The position numbers and the translations under genes were made by a program. The notes under the pieces were generated by a model. The model did not search any database. It was given only the letters and a program-made list of their open reading frames with translations, and was not told where the DNA came from. DNA of 64,000 nucleotides, taken from contig NZ_JOFL01000005.1 of assembly GCF_000719265.1 (NCBI RefSeq), positions 197,047-261,046 of the forward strand, given 5' to 3'. This document shows, one piece after another, positions 50,456 to 60,260 of this stretch (position 1 is the stretch's first letter; the number at the start of each line of letters is the position of its first letter). This DNA comes from Streptomyces roseoverticillatus (lineage in GTDB: Bacteria > Actinomycetota > Actinomycetes > Streptomycetales > Streptomycetaceae).

Positions 50456-51952
50456 CTAGAGCCAGCCGAAGCTCCGCTCCACCGCCTTGCGCCACACCCG
50501 GTACTCGGCCTCCCGCTCCTCCGGCGCCCGCCGCGGCGTCCACTCCGCGTCCCGCTGCCAGTGCGCCCGCAGCTCCTCCGGATCGCGCCACACGCCCGTC
50601 GCGAGACCGGCCGCGTACGCCGCGCCCAGGCTCGTGGTCTCCGCCACCACCGGCCGGATCACCGGCACCCCCAGCACGTCGGCCTGGTGCTGCATCAGCA
50701 GGCCGTTGGCGGTCATGCCGCCGTCCACCTTCAGCGAGCTGATCCGCACGCCGGAGTCCTGGAACATCGCGTCGACCACCTCCCGCGTCTGCCAGCTCGT
50801 CGCCTCCAGCACCGCCCGCGCCAGGTGCGCCCGCGTCACGTAGCCGGTCAGGCCGGTGATCACGCCGCGGGCGTCCGCGCGCCAGTACGGCGCGTAGAGG
50901 CCGGAGAAGGCGGGCACGATGTACGCGCCGCCGTTGTCGGGGACGCTCGCCGCCAGCGCCTCGATCTCGCCGGCCGAGCGGATCAGGCCGAGCTGGTCGC
51001 GGAACCACTGCACGAGCGCGCCCGTGATCGCGATCGACCCCTCCAGGCAGTAGACGGCGGGCTCGCCGCCCAGCCGGTAGCCCACCGTCGTCAGCAGGCC
51101 GTTCTTCGACGGGACGGGCCGGGTCCCGGTATTCAGCAGCAGGAAGCTGCCCGTGCCGTAGGTGTTCTTGGCCTCGCCCACCCCGTAGCAGGTCTGGCCG
51201 AACACCGCCGCCTGCTGGTCGCCGAGCGCCGCGGCCACCGGCACCCCGGCCAGCGGCCCCACGGCCCGCCCGTACACCTCGCTGGACGAGCGGATCTCCG
51301 GAAGCACGGCCTCCGGGATGCCCATCGCGGCCAGGATCCCGGCGTCCCACTGGAGCGTGCCGAGGTCCATCAGCAGGGTGCGCGACGCGTTCGTCACGTC
51401 CGTGACGTGCACCCCGCCGTCCGGGCCGCCCGTCAGGTTCCAGACCAGCCAGGAGTCGACCGTGCCGAACGCGATCTCGCCGTTCCCGGCCCGCCGCCGC
51501 AGCCCCGGCACGTGCTCCAGCAGCCAGGCGGCCTTGGGCCCGGAGAAGTAGCTCGCCAGCGGCAGGCCCGTCGCCGCCCGGAACCGGTCCTGCCCGTCCG
51601 CGCCGCCCAGCTCGCGGCAGAGCGCGTCGGTGCGCGTGTCCTGCCAGACGATCGCGTTGTGCACCGGCTTGCCCGTCGAGCGGTCCCACAGGACCGTCGT
51701 CTCCCTCTGGTTGGTGATGCCCAGCGCGCTCAGCTCCCCGGCCTGCAGGCCCGCCGCGGCCAGCGCACCCGCCACCACGGCCTGGACCTTCGCCCAGATC
51801 TCGGCGGCGTCGTGTTCCACCCAGCCCGGCTTGGGGAAGATCTGCCGGTGCTCGCGCTGGTCCGAGCCGACGGCCCGGCCCTCCCGGTCGAAGACGATGC
51901 AGCGGCTGGACGTGGTGCCCTGGTCGATCGCGGCGACGTACGGACCCGTCAT
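50456..51952 (-). CDS. glpK: Glycerol kinase
   Basis: A 498-residue FGGY-family kinase that makes glycerol 3-phosphate from glycerol and ATP. Landmarks are [14 protein letters not shown] at the start, WQDTRTD near 100, [10 protein letters not shown] near 270, [12 protein letters not shown] near 335 and the C-terminal [15 protein letters not shown]. Length is typical. CAGGAG precedes the ATG at 51952. Neither glpF nor glpD is adjacent, so this is a stand-alone copy. It is convergent with cvnD, leaving 33 bases. Confidence 0.96.
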   Translation of the reverse strand: MTGPYVAAIDQGTTSSRCIVFDREGRAVGSDQREHRQIFPKPGWVEHDAAEIWAKVQAVVAGALAAAGLQAGELSALGITNQRETTVLWDRSTGKPVHNAIVWQDTRTDALCRELGGADGQDRFRAATGLPLASYFSGPKAAWLLEHVPGLRRRAGNGEIAFGTVDSWLVWNLTGGPDGGVHVTDVTNASRTLLMDLGTLQWDAGILAAMGIPEAVLPEIRSSSEVYGRAVGPLAGVPVAAALGDQQAAVFGQTCYGVGEAKNTYGTGSFLLLNTGTRPVPSKNGLLTTVGYRLGGEPAVYCLEGSIAITGALVQWFRDQLGLIRSAGEIEALAASVPDNGGAYIVPAFSGLYAPYWRADARGVITGLTGYVTRAHLARAVLEATSWQTREVVDAMFQDSGVRISSLKVDGGMTANGLLMQHQADVLGVPVIRPVVAETTSLGAAYAAGLATGVWRDPEELRAHWQRDAEWTPRRAPEEREAEYRVWRKAVERSFGWL

Positions 51953-52009
51953 GGCGTCTCCTGACCTGGGAGTCTGTCCGGACGCTGGCGTTCCACCGGC
52001 GTTCCCGTG

Positions 52010-52043
52010 CACTTCCCGTCCGGACCTGTCCGGACGGGAAGTG
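52010..52043 (-). terminator. Perfect 15-base-pair hairpin between the dipeptidase and glpK
   Basis: Arms 52010-52024 and 52029-52043 are exact reverse complements, reading CACTTCCCGTCCGGA on the left, with a CCTG loop. It lies 21 bases after the dipeptidase stop and 57 bases before the glpK ATG. Confidence 0.8.
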
Positions 52044-52064
52044 TTCACCCGCCGTGACGGCGCG

Positions 52065-52889
52065 TCAAGGCATGGGAAGGCCCGGACGGCGCAGCACGGG
52101 GAAGTCGAAGTACGTGTCCGGGAACGGCTCCGGCTTGAGCGTGAAGTGCCACCACTCCTCCGGCAGATTGACGAACCCGACGCCCTCCAGGGCGGTCTTC
52201 AGCAGCATCCGGTTCGCCCGCTGCACGCCCGTGATCCGCGGGTCCAGCGTGTGCGCGAGGGTGTCGAAGCAGTCGAAGCCCGTCCCCATGTCGACCGAGT
52301 TGTCCGGGAAGCGCTGCCACCGCGGCGCGTAGCAGGGCACGAGCGGCTCACCGGGCACGTACGGCCGCGCCGGCCGGGCCGGCAGCTTCACCAGCGTCAG
52401 GTCCATCGTGCTGCCGCGGCTGTGCCCCGACTTCTCCGCGATGTAGCCGTCCGCGAACAGCCGGGTCTTGTCCACGCGCGGGTAGAACTCCGCCTTCATC
52501 CGCGTGTCCGCGAGGTCCTTCGCCCACTCCACGAAGTCGTTCACGGCCCGCTGCGGGCGGTAGCAGTCGTACACCTTCAGCGAGTAGCCCCGGCGCAGCA
52601 GCGAGCGCTGCGCCCGGTGCAGGGCCTCGGCGGCCTCCCGCGTCAGGACGCACAGGGGCCGCCGGTAGCCGTCGACGCGGTGGCCGGTGAAGTTGTGCAC
52701 GGTGACGTACCGCATCTCCTGCAGGATCGTCGGGTCCACGTCGGCGAGGGCGACGAACCCGCGGGGCGGGCGCGGCTCGTGCGCGGCCGCCTGCGCCGGC
52801 GGCGACAACGGGAAGGTCAGCAGGGCCAGGAGAGCCGCTATGAGCAGGGTGACGGCCCGCAGGGCGGCAGGGAACCGGGTTCTGTCCAT
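52065..52889 (-). CDS. Secreted D-alanyl-D-alanine dipeptidase (VanX/DdpX family)
   Basis: A 274-residue exported zinc peptidase of family M15D. The signal peptide (about 1-35) ends near AQAAA. Zinc and catalytic residues are in [12 protein letters not shown] (His and Asp ligands) and LPEEWWHF (catalytic Glu and His ligand). The segment [10 protein letters not shown], with the conserved Arg, is also present. VanX proteins cleave D-Ala-D-Ala; a secreted form would act on wall fragments or stem peptides rather than confer glycopeptide resistance. No vanHA genes are nearby. Confidence 0.92.
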   Translation of the reverse strand: MDRTRFPAALRAVTLLIAALLALLTFPLSPPAQAAAHEPRPPRGFVALADVDPTILQEMRYVTVHNFTGHRVDGYRRPLCVLTREAAEALHRAQRSLLRRGYSLKVYDCYRPQRAVNDFVEWAKDLADTRMKAEFYPRVDKTRLFADGYIAEKSGHSRGSTMDLTLVKLPARPARPYVPGEPLVPCYAPRWQRFPDNSVDMGTGFDCFDTLAHTLDPRITGVQRANRMLLKTALEGVGFVNLPEEWWHFTLKPEPFPDTYFDFPVLRRPGLPMP

Positions 52890-52943
52890 GCCCTCCTGAT
52901 AGCAGTGGGGCGGGCGCCCGGGGAAGAGCGCCCGCCCCTCGCT

Positions 52944-55322
52944 TCACCGGGCGCCCTCGCCCCGCACCCGTACGGGATACCCCACCGCCCCGGCACCCTC
53001 CTGCTCCACCACGACCGCCCCGTCCCGCAGGCACGTCGTGAACCGCACGACTTCCGGCGAATCCCATCCGTCCCCCGCGTCGGGGACCAGGACGCCGCCG
53101 CCCGTACGGCCCGGGGCCGGGGCCCACACCTCCAGCTCCACCGAACCGGCGGCCTCGCCCTGCACCGGAATCACCGAGCCCGCCCGCGCCAGCACCGGGA
53201 TCCGCGACAGCGGCGCGTCCAGCAGCACCTGCCCCGGCCCCTCGTACGCCCGGCCCGTCGCCGTGTCGTACCACCGCCCGCGCGGCAGCCGCACCGCCCG
53301 CCGGTCCGCCCCCTGCTCCAGCACCGGCGCCACCAGCAGCGCGTCACCCAGCAGGAACGCGTCCTCGCAGTCCCGCAGCGCCCGGTCCTCCGGCGAACGC
53401 CACCACACCGGCCGCACGTACGGCGCCCCGGTGCGCTGCGCCAGGTGCGCCAGCGTCACGAAGTACGGCAGCAGGCGCGTCCGCTCACGCAGCGCCTCCG
53501 CCGTGTGCTCCAGCGCCTCCGCGCCGAACTCCCACGGCTCCCGCCGCCCCGCCGTGATCGCCGAGTGCGTGCGGAACAGCGGCACGTAGGCGCCCAGCTG
53601 GAACCAGCGCACGAACAGCTCCGGCGACGGGAACCCCGAGAAGCCCCCCACGTCCGGCCCCGAGTACGGCACCCCGCACAGCCCCAGGCCCAGCACCAGC
53701 GCCAGCGACGCCCGCAGCCCCGGCCAGCCCGTCGCCACGTCGCCCGACCACGTGCCGCCGTAGCGCTGCATGCCCGCCCAGCCCGAGCGCGAGAACAGGA
53801 ACGGGCGCTCACCCGGCCGCAGTTCGCACAGCGCCTCGTAGCCCGCCCGCGCCATCGACAGGCCGTACACGTTGTGCGCCTCGCGGTGGTCGCCGCCGCG
53901 GCCCTCCAGCGAGTGCCGTGCCGACAATGGCAGCGACGGATCCCCGAACGGAGCGAACGACACCGGCTCGTTCATGTCGTGCCACACCCCCGAGAAGCCC
54001 TGCGCCAGCCGCTCCCCGTACAGCCCGCCCCACCACTTGCGCACCCGCGGATCCGTGAAGTCCGGGAAGACCGACTCGCCCGGCCACACCTCGCCCCGCA
54101 CCCGCCGCCCCCGGCCGTCCCGCACGAACGCGTCGGCCGCCGCACCGCTGTCGTACACCCACTGGCCCGGCTCGGCCTTCACCGCCGGATCCACGATCGA
54201 CACCAGCCGCACCCCCTTCTCCCGCAGCTCCGCCGCCAGCCCCGGCAGATCGGGGAACCGCTCCCGGTCCACCGTGAACACGCGGTGCCCCCGGTAGTGG
54301 TCGATGTCCAGGTGCAGCGCCGACAGCGGCAGCCCGCGCTCGGCGTACCCCGCCACCACCCGGCGCACCTCCTGCTCGCTGCCGAAGCCCCAGCGCGCGT
54401 GATGGTGCCCGAGCGCCCAGGACGGCGGCACCGCGGCGGCTCCCGTCAGCACCGACCAGCCGTGCAGCACCCGCGCCGGCGTCCCCACCAGCACCCAGTA
54501 GCGCAGCGGGCCGCCGTCCATCCGCACCTCGCACCGGCCCGGCCGGTCGTGGCCGGAGCCCGCCCCCTCCTCGCCCTCCGCCAGCGTGACCCGCCCGTCC
54601 CACGCGTCGTCGTGGAACACCAGGTGCGTCCCCGCGTCCGCCACCACCAGCTGCACCGGCATCGTGATGTACAGCGGATCGTCGCCCGGCCCGAACGCCC
54701 CGTCCGGATCGGTGTTCCACAGCCGGTACGTGCCGTCCCGCAGCCGCGGACCCGCCGACCTGCCGCCCAGCCCGAAGAAGCGCGCGTCCGCCGGCACCTC
54801 CGACCGGACCGCCCAGCGCGCCCCGCCCTGCCGCCCGCCCGCCGCTGTGCCCGCCGCGTCCGCCGGCTCCCACCAGCGCGGCGGCAGGTCCCGCCGCAGC
54901 AGGACGCCGCCCGGCGTCCGCACTTCCACCGTCCCGTGCCGGCCCACCACGACCAGCACCCGCTCCGACACCACCCGCCAGCCGCCGTCGGTGTCCGGCT
55001 CCAGCACCGCCCGCTCGTCCGCCTCCGGCCCCGGCCCGGCCAGAGCGTACGAGGCCTCCGGCCCGGCCCCGTCCCAGCCGCAGAACACCGCACCCCCCGC
55101 CGCCACCCGCACCCGCAGCGACGACCGCGCGAAGTGCACCACTCCGCCGCCCGGCAGGGGATCCGCCCCCCGCGCCGCACCCGGCACCCGGGCCCGTTCC
55201 GCACCCGGCCGCGGCAGCCCCGCCCTGTCCGTGCACCGCCGCCGCAGCGCCGACCGCAGGGACCGCACCCCCCGCGCCGTACGGACCGTCCTCACTAACC
55301 GCAGCAGATCACGCGCATCCAT
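52944..55322 (-). CDS. Glycoside hydrolase family 31 (alpha-glucosidase-like)
   Basis: A 792-residue cytoplasmic enzyme. The catalytic (beta/alpha)8 barrel starts near 300 (PPSWALGHHHARWGF), with the nucleophile Asp in WHDMNEP near 470 and the acid/base Asp in WSGDVATGW near 545. A beta-sandwich domain precedes the barrel (GLGGRSAGPRLRDGTYRLWNTD, of which the GLGGRS part is diagnostic) and others follow it. Substrate may be an alpha-glucoside or xyloside. There are no transporter genes beside it. Confidence 0.94.
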   Translation of the reverse strand: MDARDLLRLVRTVRTARGVRSLRSALRRRCTDRAGLPRPGAERARVPGAARGADPLPGGGVVHFARSSLRVRVAAGGAVFCGWDGAGPEASYALAGPGPEADERAVLEPDTDGGWRVVSERVLVVVGRHGTVEVRTPGGVLLRRDLPPRWWEPADAAGTAAGGRQGGARWAVRSEVPADARFFGLGGRSAGPRLRDGTYRLWNTDPDGAFGPGDDPLYITMPVQLVVADAGTHLVFHDDAWDGRVTLAEGEEGAGSGHDRPGRCEVRMDGGPLRYWVLVGTPARVLHGWSVLTGAAAVPPSWALGHHHARWGFGSEQEVRRVVAGYAERGLPLSALHLDIDHYRGHRVFTVDRERFPDLPGLAAELREKGVRLVSIVDPAVKAEPGQWVYDSGAAADAFVRDGRGRRVRGEVWPGESVFPDFTDPRVRKWWGGLYGERLAQGFSGVWHDMNEPVSFAPFGDPSLPLSARHSLEGRGGDHREAHNVYGLSMARAGYEALCELRPGERPFLFSRSGWAGMQRYGGTWSGDVATGWPGLRASLALVLGLGLCGVPYSGPDVGGFSGFPSPELFVRWFQLGAYVPLFRTHSAITAGRREPWEFGAEALEHTAEALRERTRLLPYFVTLAHLAQRTGAPYVRPVWWRSPEDRALRDCEDAFLLGDALLVAPVLEQGADRRAVRLPRGRWYDTATGRAYEGPGQVLLDAPLSRIPVLARAGSVIPVQGEAAGSVELEVWAPAPGRTGGGVLVPDAGDGWDSPEVVRFTTCLRDGAVVVEQEGAGAVGYPVRVRGEGAR

Positions 55323-55394
55323 GCTGCTCAGCCTGCCACCCGCACGATCGCCGGCGCCCGGCGTTCAGACGGCGTTCACCCGCGCAGGGAGGAC

Positions 55395-55461
55395 GGGGGG
55401 GGGGGACCCGCGCGCGCACGGAGCAGAGTGAAGGAGATGCACGGAGCAGAGTGAGGGAGAT
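55395..55461. repeat. G11 run and 23-base tandem duplication
   Basis: Eleven G residues at 55395-55405 are followed by two head-to-tail copies of a 23-base unit (55416-55438 and 55439-55461) beginning GCACGGAGCAGAGTGA, with one mismatch. Both lie in the divergent gap between the GH31 gene and the acetoacetyl-CoA synthetase gene. Confidence 0.85.
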
Positions 55462-55581
55462 GTACGCCACCGGCTCTGGTGCAGGAGTCGATCACGTGGC
55501 ATCGTCCTTGCTCAGCCGCGCCATGCGCTCACCCGGCCCTGCGCGGCACCGCCCACGACGCGCAGGAGCCCGGGAGCAGCC

Positions 55582-57585
55582 ATGACCACCGCACCGCAGC
55601 ACGCCGGCAGCCCGGAGCCCCTCTGGAGCCCCGGCCCGGAACGCATCGCCCGCGCACAGGTCACCCGCTTCCAGGAATGGGCCGCCGAGCGGCACGGCGC
55701 CCCGGCCGCCGTCCCCGGCGACCCCGCCGCGAGCTACGCCGCGCTCCACCGCTGGTCCGTCGACGAGCTGGAGACGTTCTGGCAGGCCTTCACCGAATGG
55801 TCCGGCGTCCGCTTCTCCCACCCCTACGAGCGCGTCCTCGCCGACCGCTCCATGCCCGGCGCGCACTGGTTCCCCGGTGCCACCCTCAACTACGCCGAAC
55901 ACGCCCTGCGCGCCGCCGAGGACCCCGCACGGGCGGACGAACCGGCCCTCCTCGCCGTCGACGAGACCCACGAGCCGCGCCCCGTCACCTGGGCCGAGCT
56001 GCGCCGGCAGGCCGGCTCGCTCGCCGCCGAGCTGCGCCGCCTCGGCGTGCGCCCCGGCGACCGCGTCAGCGGCTACCTGCCCAACATCCCGCAGGCCGTC
56101 GTGGCCTTCCTCGCCACCGCGGCCGTCGGCGGCGTGTGGACCTCCTGCGCGCCCGACTTCGGCGCCCGCAGCGTCCTCGACCGCTTCCAGCAGGTCGAGC
56201 CCGTCGTCCTGTTCACCGTCGACGGCTACCGCTACGGCGGCAAGGAGCACGACCGCGCCGGCACCGTCGCCGAGCTCCGCGCCGGCCTGCCCACGCTGCG
56301 CGCCGTCGTCCACATCCCGCTGCTGGGCACCCCGGCCCCCGAGGGCGCCCTGGAGTGGGACGCCCTGGTGGCGGCGGACACCGAGCCCGTCTTCGAACAG
56401 GTTCCCTTCGACCACCCGCTGTGGGTGCTGTACTCCTCCGGCACCACCGGCCTGCCCAAGGCCATCGTCCAGTCCCAGGGCGGCATCCTCGTCGAACACC
56501 TCAAGCAGCTCTCCCTGCACTGCGACCTCGGCCCCGGCGACCGCTTCTTCTGGTACACCTCCACCGGCTGGATGATGTGGAACTTCCTCGTCTCCGGCCT
56601 CCTCGTGGGCGCAACCGTCGTCCTCTACGACGGCAGCCCCGGCCACCCCGACACCGGCGCCCAGTGGCGCGTCGCCGAGCGCACCGGCGCGACCCTCTAC
56701 GGCACCTCGGCCGCGTACGTGATGGCCTGCCGCAAGGCGGAGGTCCACCCCGGCCGGGACTTCGACCTTTCGCGCGTCAAGTGCGTGGCCACGACGGGCT
56801 CGCCGCTGCCGCCGGACGGCTTCCGCTGGCTGCACGACGAGGTCGCGGAAGACATGTGGATCGCGTCGGTGAGCGGCGGCACGGACGTGTGCAGCTGCTT
56901 CGCGGGCGCCGTGCCGACCCTCCCGGTCCACATCGGCGAGCTCCAGGCCCCCTGCCTCGGCACCGACCTGCAGGCCTGGGACCCGCACGGCAAGCCCGTC
57001 GTCGACGAGGTCGGCGAGCTGGTCGTCACGGGCCCCATGCCGTCGATGCCCCTCCGCTTCTGGAACGACCCCGACGGCGCCCGCTACCGCGAGAGCTACT
57101 TCGAGATGTTCCCCGGCGTCTGGCGGCACGGCGACTGGATCACCCTCACGTCGCACGGCAGCGTCGTCATCCACGGCCGCTCCGACTCCACCCTCAACCG
57201 GCAGGGCGTCCGCATGGGCTCCGCCGACATCTACGAGGTGGTCGAACGCCTCCCCGAGATCCGCGAGTCCCTCGTCATCGGCGCGGAGCAGCCGGACGGC
57301 GGCTACTGGATGCCGCTCTTCGTCCACCTCGCGCCGGGCGCCCGGCTGGACGACGAACTGCTGGACCGCATCAAGCGCACCATCCGCGAGAACCTCTCGC
57401 CGCGCCACGTCCCCGACGAGGTCATCGAGGTCCCGGCGATCCCGCACACCCTCACCGGCAAGCGGATCGAGGTCCCGGTCAAGCGCCTCCTCCAGGGCAC
57501 GCCCCTGGAGAAGGCGGTCAACCCGGGTTCGGTGGACAACGCGGACTTGCTGAAGTTCTACGAGGACCTGGGGAAGGCCCGCTGA
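55582..57585 (+). CDS. Acetoacetyl-CoA synthetase
   Basis: A 667-residue ANL-family ligase that activates acetoacetate with ATP and CoA. An N-terminal segment typical of the family (FTEWSGVRFSHPYERVL, then GAHWFPGATLNYAEHAL) precedes the AMP-binding motifs YSSGTTGLPKAIV near 280, SVSGGTDVCSCF near 432 and GRSDSTLNRQGVRMG near 532. The catalytic Lys is in TLTGKRIEVPVK near 632. The synthetase may feed polyhydroxybutyrate or ketone metabolism into acetyl-CoA. It stands alone and is convergent with a MocR gene 9 bases away. Confidence 0.95.
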   Translation: MTTAPQHAGSPEPLWSPGPERIARAQVTRFQEWAAERHGAPAAVPGDPAASYAALHRWSVDELETFWQAFTEWSGVRFSHPYERVLADRSMPGAHWFPGATLNYAEHALRAAEDPARADEPALLAVDETHEPRPVTWAELRRQAGSLAAELRRLGVRPGDRVSGYLPNIPQAVVAFLATAAVGGVWTSCAPDFGARSVLDRFQQVEPVVLFTVDGYRYGGKEHDRAGTVAELRAGLPTLRAVVHIPLLGTPAPEGALEWDALVAADTEPVFEQVPFDHPLWVLYSSGTTGLPKAIVQSQGGILVEHLKQLSLHCDLGPGDRFFWYTSTGWMMWNFLVSGLLVGATVVLYDGSPGHPDTGAQWRVAERTGATLYGTSAAYVMACRKAEVHPGRDFDLSRVKCVATTGSPLPPDGFRWLHDEVAEDMWIASVSGGTDVCSCFAGAVPTLPVHIGELQAPCLGTDLQAWDPHGKPVVDEVGELVVTGPMPSMPLRFWNDPDGARYRESYFEMFPGVWRHGDWITLTSHGSVVIHGRSDSTLNRQGVRMGSADIYEVVERLPEIRESLVIGAEQPDGGYWMPLFVHLAPGARLDDELLDRIKRTIRENLSPRHVPDEVIEVPAIPHTLTGKRIEVPVKRLLQGTPLEKAVNPGSVDNADLLKFYEDLGKAR

Positions 57586-57594
57586 ACCAGCCCG

Positions 57595-58917
57595 TCACCC
57601 CCCGTACGTAGCCTGCGCCTCACCCAGCACAGCCGCAAAATCGGCGGCAAGCCGAACCGCCTCGGCCGGCCGCAGATCCGCCACAGTGATCCGCACCCCG
57701 GGCGCGGCCCCGATCCGGAACCGCGCCCCCGCAGCCACCCACCACCCCGACGACCGCAGCCCGTTGACCACGGCCGCCTCGTCCCGTACGGGCACCCACA
57801 CGTTCAGCCCGCCGCGCCCGTGCGCGGGGATCCCGCGCCGGGCCAGCTCCCCGATGAGCGCCTCGCGCCGCGCGGCGTAGGCGGCGCGGGCTTCCGCCAC
57901 GAGGGCCAGAGCTGACGGATCGGTCAGCAGCCCGGCCACCGTCTCCTGCAGCAGGTGGCTGACCCAGCCGGACGTCAGCAGCAGCCGCCCGTCGTGCCGC
58001 GCCAGCGTCGTCGCGTCGCAGGCCACCGCCGCCCAGCGCAGGTCGGGCCCCAAGTGCTTGGTGACCGTACGGACCTGGGCCCAGCGCGGTAGACCGCCCC
58101 CGGCGGTCAGGCTGTGCAGTGGGGCACCGCAGACCTCCGCGGCGTAGTCGTTCTCGATCACCAGGACCTCCGGCGCCTCCGCGAGCACCGCGGCCAGGGC
58201 GTCGCGGCGCCCGGCGGTGAAGCCGCCCCCGTACGGATTCTGCGACCGCGGGCTGCAGATGACGGCCCGCACCCCGCCGCGCACCGCGGTCCGCAGCTCC
58301 TCCGGCCGCATCCCCTCGCCGTCCACCGCGACCGGCACGATCCGCAGGCCGAGCGCGGGCACGAGGTCGAGCATGTGGTGGTAGCCGGGGTCCTCCATCG
58401 CCACCGCGTCACCGGGGCGGAGCTCGGTGGCGAGCAGCCGAGCCACGCAGTCGAGCGCGCTGTGCGCAAAGGTCACGTGCCCGGACGGGACGCCGTCGCG
58501 CTCGTACCAGGCGCGGGTGATCTCCTCCAGCCGCGCCAGCCGCGGCGCCGACCGGTGCGAGCGCGCCCCGTGCGTCAGCTGCGCGGGCGGTACAGGCTCG
58601 GGCAGGAAGGCCGGGTCGGGATGGCCGCCCGCCAGGTCGCGCAGCCCTGCCGGCACCTTCGGCGGGCGCCGGGAGGCGACCGCGGGGGCCTCGGCCACCA
58701 CCGTGCCGCCGCGCCCGCGCGTGACCACGATGCCCCGGCGGCGCAGCTCCTTGTACGTGGTGGCGACCGTCCCCGGGCTCACGCCGAGCCGCTCGGCGAG
58801 CGCGCGCACCGGGGGGAGCGAACTCCCGGGGGCCAGGGCGCCGTCGGCGACGCCGCGCTCGATGGACGCGGCGATTCCCTTGGCGTTCGTACCCGTGAAC
58901 TCATATTGTGTTGCCAC
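57595..58917 (-). CDS. MocR family regulator divergent from an MFS transporter
   Basis: A 440-residue regulator. The N-terminal winged helix (LPPVRALAERLGVSPGTVATTY, core near 34-55) is joined to an aminotransferase-like domain with SPRSQNPYGGGFTAGRR and the PLP Lys in VTKHLGPDLRWA near 278. This lysine motif resembles PtsJ-type MocR proteins. The ATG at 58917 is 50 bases from the divergent MFS start. The likely target is the MFS gene, perhaps a vitamin B6 or drug transporter, but that is inferred from position. Confidence 0.93.
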   Translation of the reverse strand: MATQYEFTGTNAKGIAASIERGVADGALAPGSSLPPVRALAERLGVSPGTVATTYKELRRRGIVVTRGRGGTVVAEAPAVASRRPPKVPAGLRDLAGGHPDPAFLPEPVPPAQLTHGARSHRSAPRLARLEEITRAWYERDGVPSGHVTFAHSALDCVARLLATELRPGDAVAMEDPGYHHMLDLVPALGLRIVPVAVDGEGMRPEELRTAVRGGVRAVICSPRSQNPYGGGFTAGRRDALAAVLAEAPEVLVIENDYAAEVCGAPLHSLTAGGGLPRWAQVRTVTKHLGPDLRWAAVACDATTLARHDGRLLLTSGWVSHLLQETVAGLLTDPSALALVAEARAAYAARREALIGELARRGIPAHGRGGLNVWVPVRDEAAVVNGLRSSGWWVAAGARFRIGAAPGVRITVADLRPAEAVRLAADFAAVLGEAQATYGG

Positions 58918-58944
58918 AGATCTGATTATGTATCAATACAATAT
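58903..58944. promoter_or_regulatory. Candidate MocR operator, inverted ATATTGTRTTG repeats
   Basis: ATATTGTGTTG (58903-58913) and its inverted copy CAATACAATAT (58934-58944) match at 10 of 11 positions with a 20-base spacer. TGTAT-CA-ATACA (58929-58940) is a smaller palindrome at the right arm. The AT-rich block lies at the MocR start and in the 50-base divergent gap. Confidence 0.55.
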
Positions 58945-58967
58945 CCGGGTCAAGGGGGATCAGCACC

Positions 58968-60236
58968 ATGCAGATACCGGGGGGACGCGACGGCCGCCGC
59001 ATGCTGGCCGTCACCTTCGTCGACAAGGCCGGCTCCGGCCTCTGGGGCGCGACAGCAGCCCTGTACTTCACCTACGTCGCAGGCCTCAGCACGGCCGAGA
59101 TCGGCCTGCTGCTCGGCGTCTCCGGCGCCGTCGGCATCGCCGGCCCGCCCCTCGGGGGCCTCCTCGCCGACCGCGTCCCCCTCCGGCCGCTGCTCGCCGC
59201 CGTCCAGGCCCTCCGCGCCGTCGCCTCCCTCGCGCTCCTCACCACCACGGACCTCCGGCTCCTGCTCGCCGTCACCGCCGCCGGCAGCCTCGGCGACCGC
59301 GCGTCCTCCGTCCTCACCAAGCTCTACGCGACGCGCGTCGCGGGCCCCGACCGCAGCCGCTACCAAGCCGTCAACCGGACCGTCTCCAACGTGGGCTGGG
59401 CCGTCGGCGGACTCGTCGCGGCCGCGGCCCTCAGCACCGGAACGACCGCCGTCTACCGCTGGCTGCTGACCGGCGACGCACTCTCTTTCGCCGCCATCGC
59501 CCTGCTCACCCTGCGCTGCGGCGAACCGCCGTCGCCGTCACAGGTCGTGGCCACCGGCGGCACCGGAGCGGGGGCCGGCACCCCTGCAGCGGGGGAGGGG
59601 ACCCCCGCCCCCGGACCCAACCCCTGGCGCGACCGCCGCTACCTCGCCTACACCGCCACCGACGCCATCCTCTTCCTCGACGACTCCGTCTTCAACGTCG
59701 GCCTCGCCCTGTGGGCCGTCACCGCAACGACCCTTCCCCACCAGGCCGTTCCCCTCCTCCTCGTCCTCAACAACGTCCTCGTCGTCTGCTTCCAGGTGCC
59801 CTTCGCCCGCTTCGGCAAGACCCCGGCGAAGGCACGCAGCACGCTCTTCCCCCTGGCGGTCGCCTTCCTCGCGGGCGGAGCGGCCCTCGCCGCCTCCGCC
59901 ACCGGCACCCGCTGGCTCGCCGCAACGGCACTGACCCTGGCCGCCGTCGCCTTCACCGTCGCCGAGATGCTCCACGCCACCGTGTCCTGGGAACTGTCCG
60001 TCGCCCTCGCACCGCCCACGGCCCAGGGCGCCTACCTCGGCGTCCACGGCCTCGCCCAGGCCGCCCAGCGCAGCGCCGGACCCCTGGTTGTGACCGGCGC
60101 CATCGCGACGGGCCCCCTCGGCTGGCTCGGCCTCGGCACAGGCCTCGCCGTCATGTGCCTCGCCCAGCGCAGGCTCACCCGAGACGATGACGAGACCGCA
60201 ATGTCAGTGCCTCGCATTACGGTGAGTGAGCACTGA
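58968..60236 (+). CDS. MFS transporter
   Basis: A 422-residue membrane protein with about twelve helices in two sets of six, split by a Gly/Pro/Thr-rich loop near residue 200. The MFS motif appears as GGLLADRVPLRP between helices 2 and 3. It resembles drug or metabolite efflux proteins, and the substrate is unknown. The ATG at 58968 follows AAGGGGGAT. Expression is probably controlled by the adjacent divergent MocR protein. Confidence 0.92.
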   Translation: MQIPGGRDGRRMLAVTFVDKAGSGLWGATAALYFTYVAGLSTAEIGLLLGVSGAVGIAGPPLGGLLADRVPLRPLLAAVQALRAVASLALLTTTDLRLLLAVTAAGSLGDRASSVLTKLYATRVAGPDRSRYQAVNRTVSNVGWAVGGLVAAAALSTGTTAVYRWLLTGDALSFAAIALLTLRCGEPPSPSQVVATGGTGAGAGTPAAGEGTPAPGPNPWRDRRYLAYTATDAILFLDDSVFNVGLALWAVTATTLPHQAVPLLLVLNNVLVVCFQVPFARFGKTPAKARSTLFPLAVAFLAGGAALAASATGTRWLAATALTLAAVAFTVAEMLHATVSWELSVALAPPTAQGAYLGVHGLAQAAQRSAGPLVVTGAIATGPLGWLGLGTGLAVMCLAQRRLTRDDDETAMSVPRITVSEH

Positions 60237-60260
60237 TTACACGCGCTGAGGGGGAGACAC

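Noticed and set aside
52065..52889. Glycopeptide resistance (vanX)
   Set aside because: The protein has a signal peptide, and vanH, vanA, vanR and vanS are absent, so a wall-turnover peptidase is more likely.
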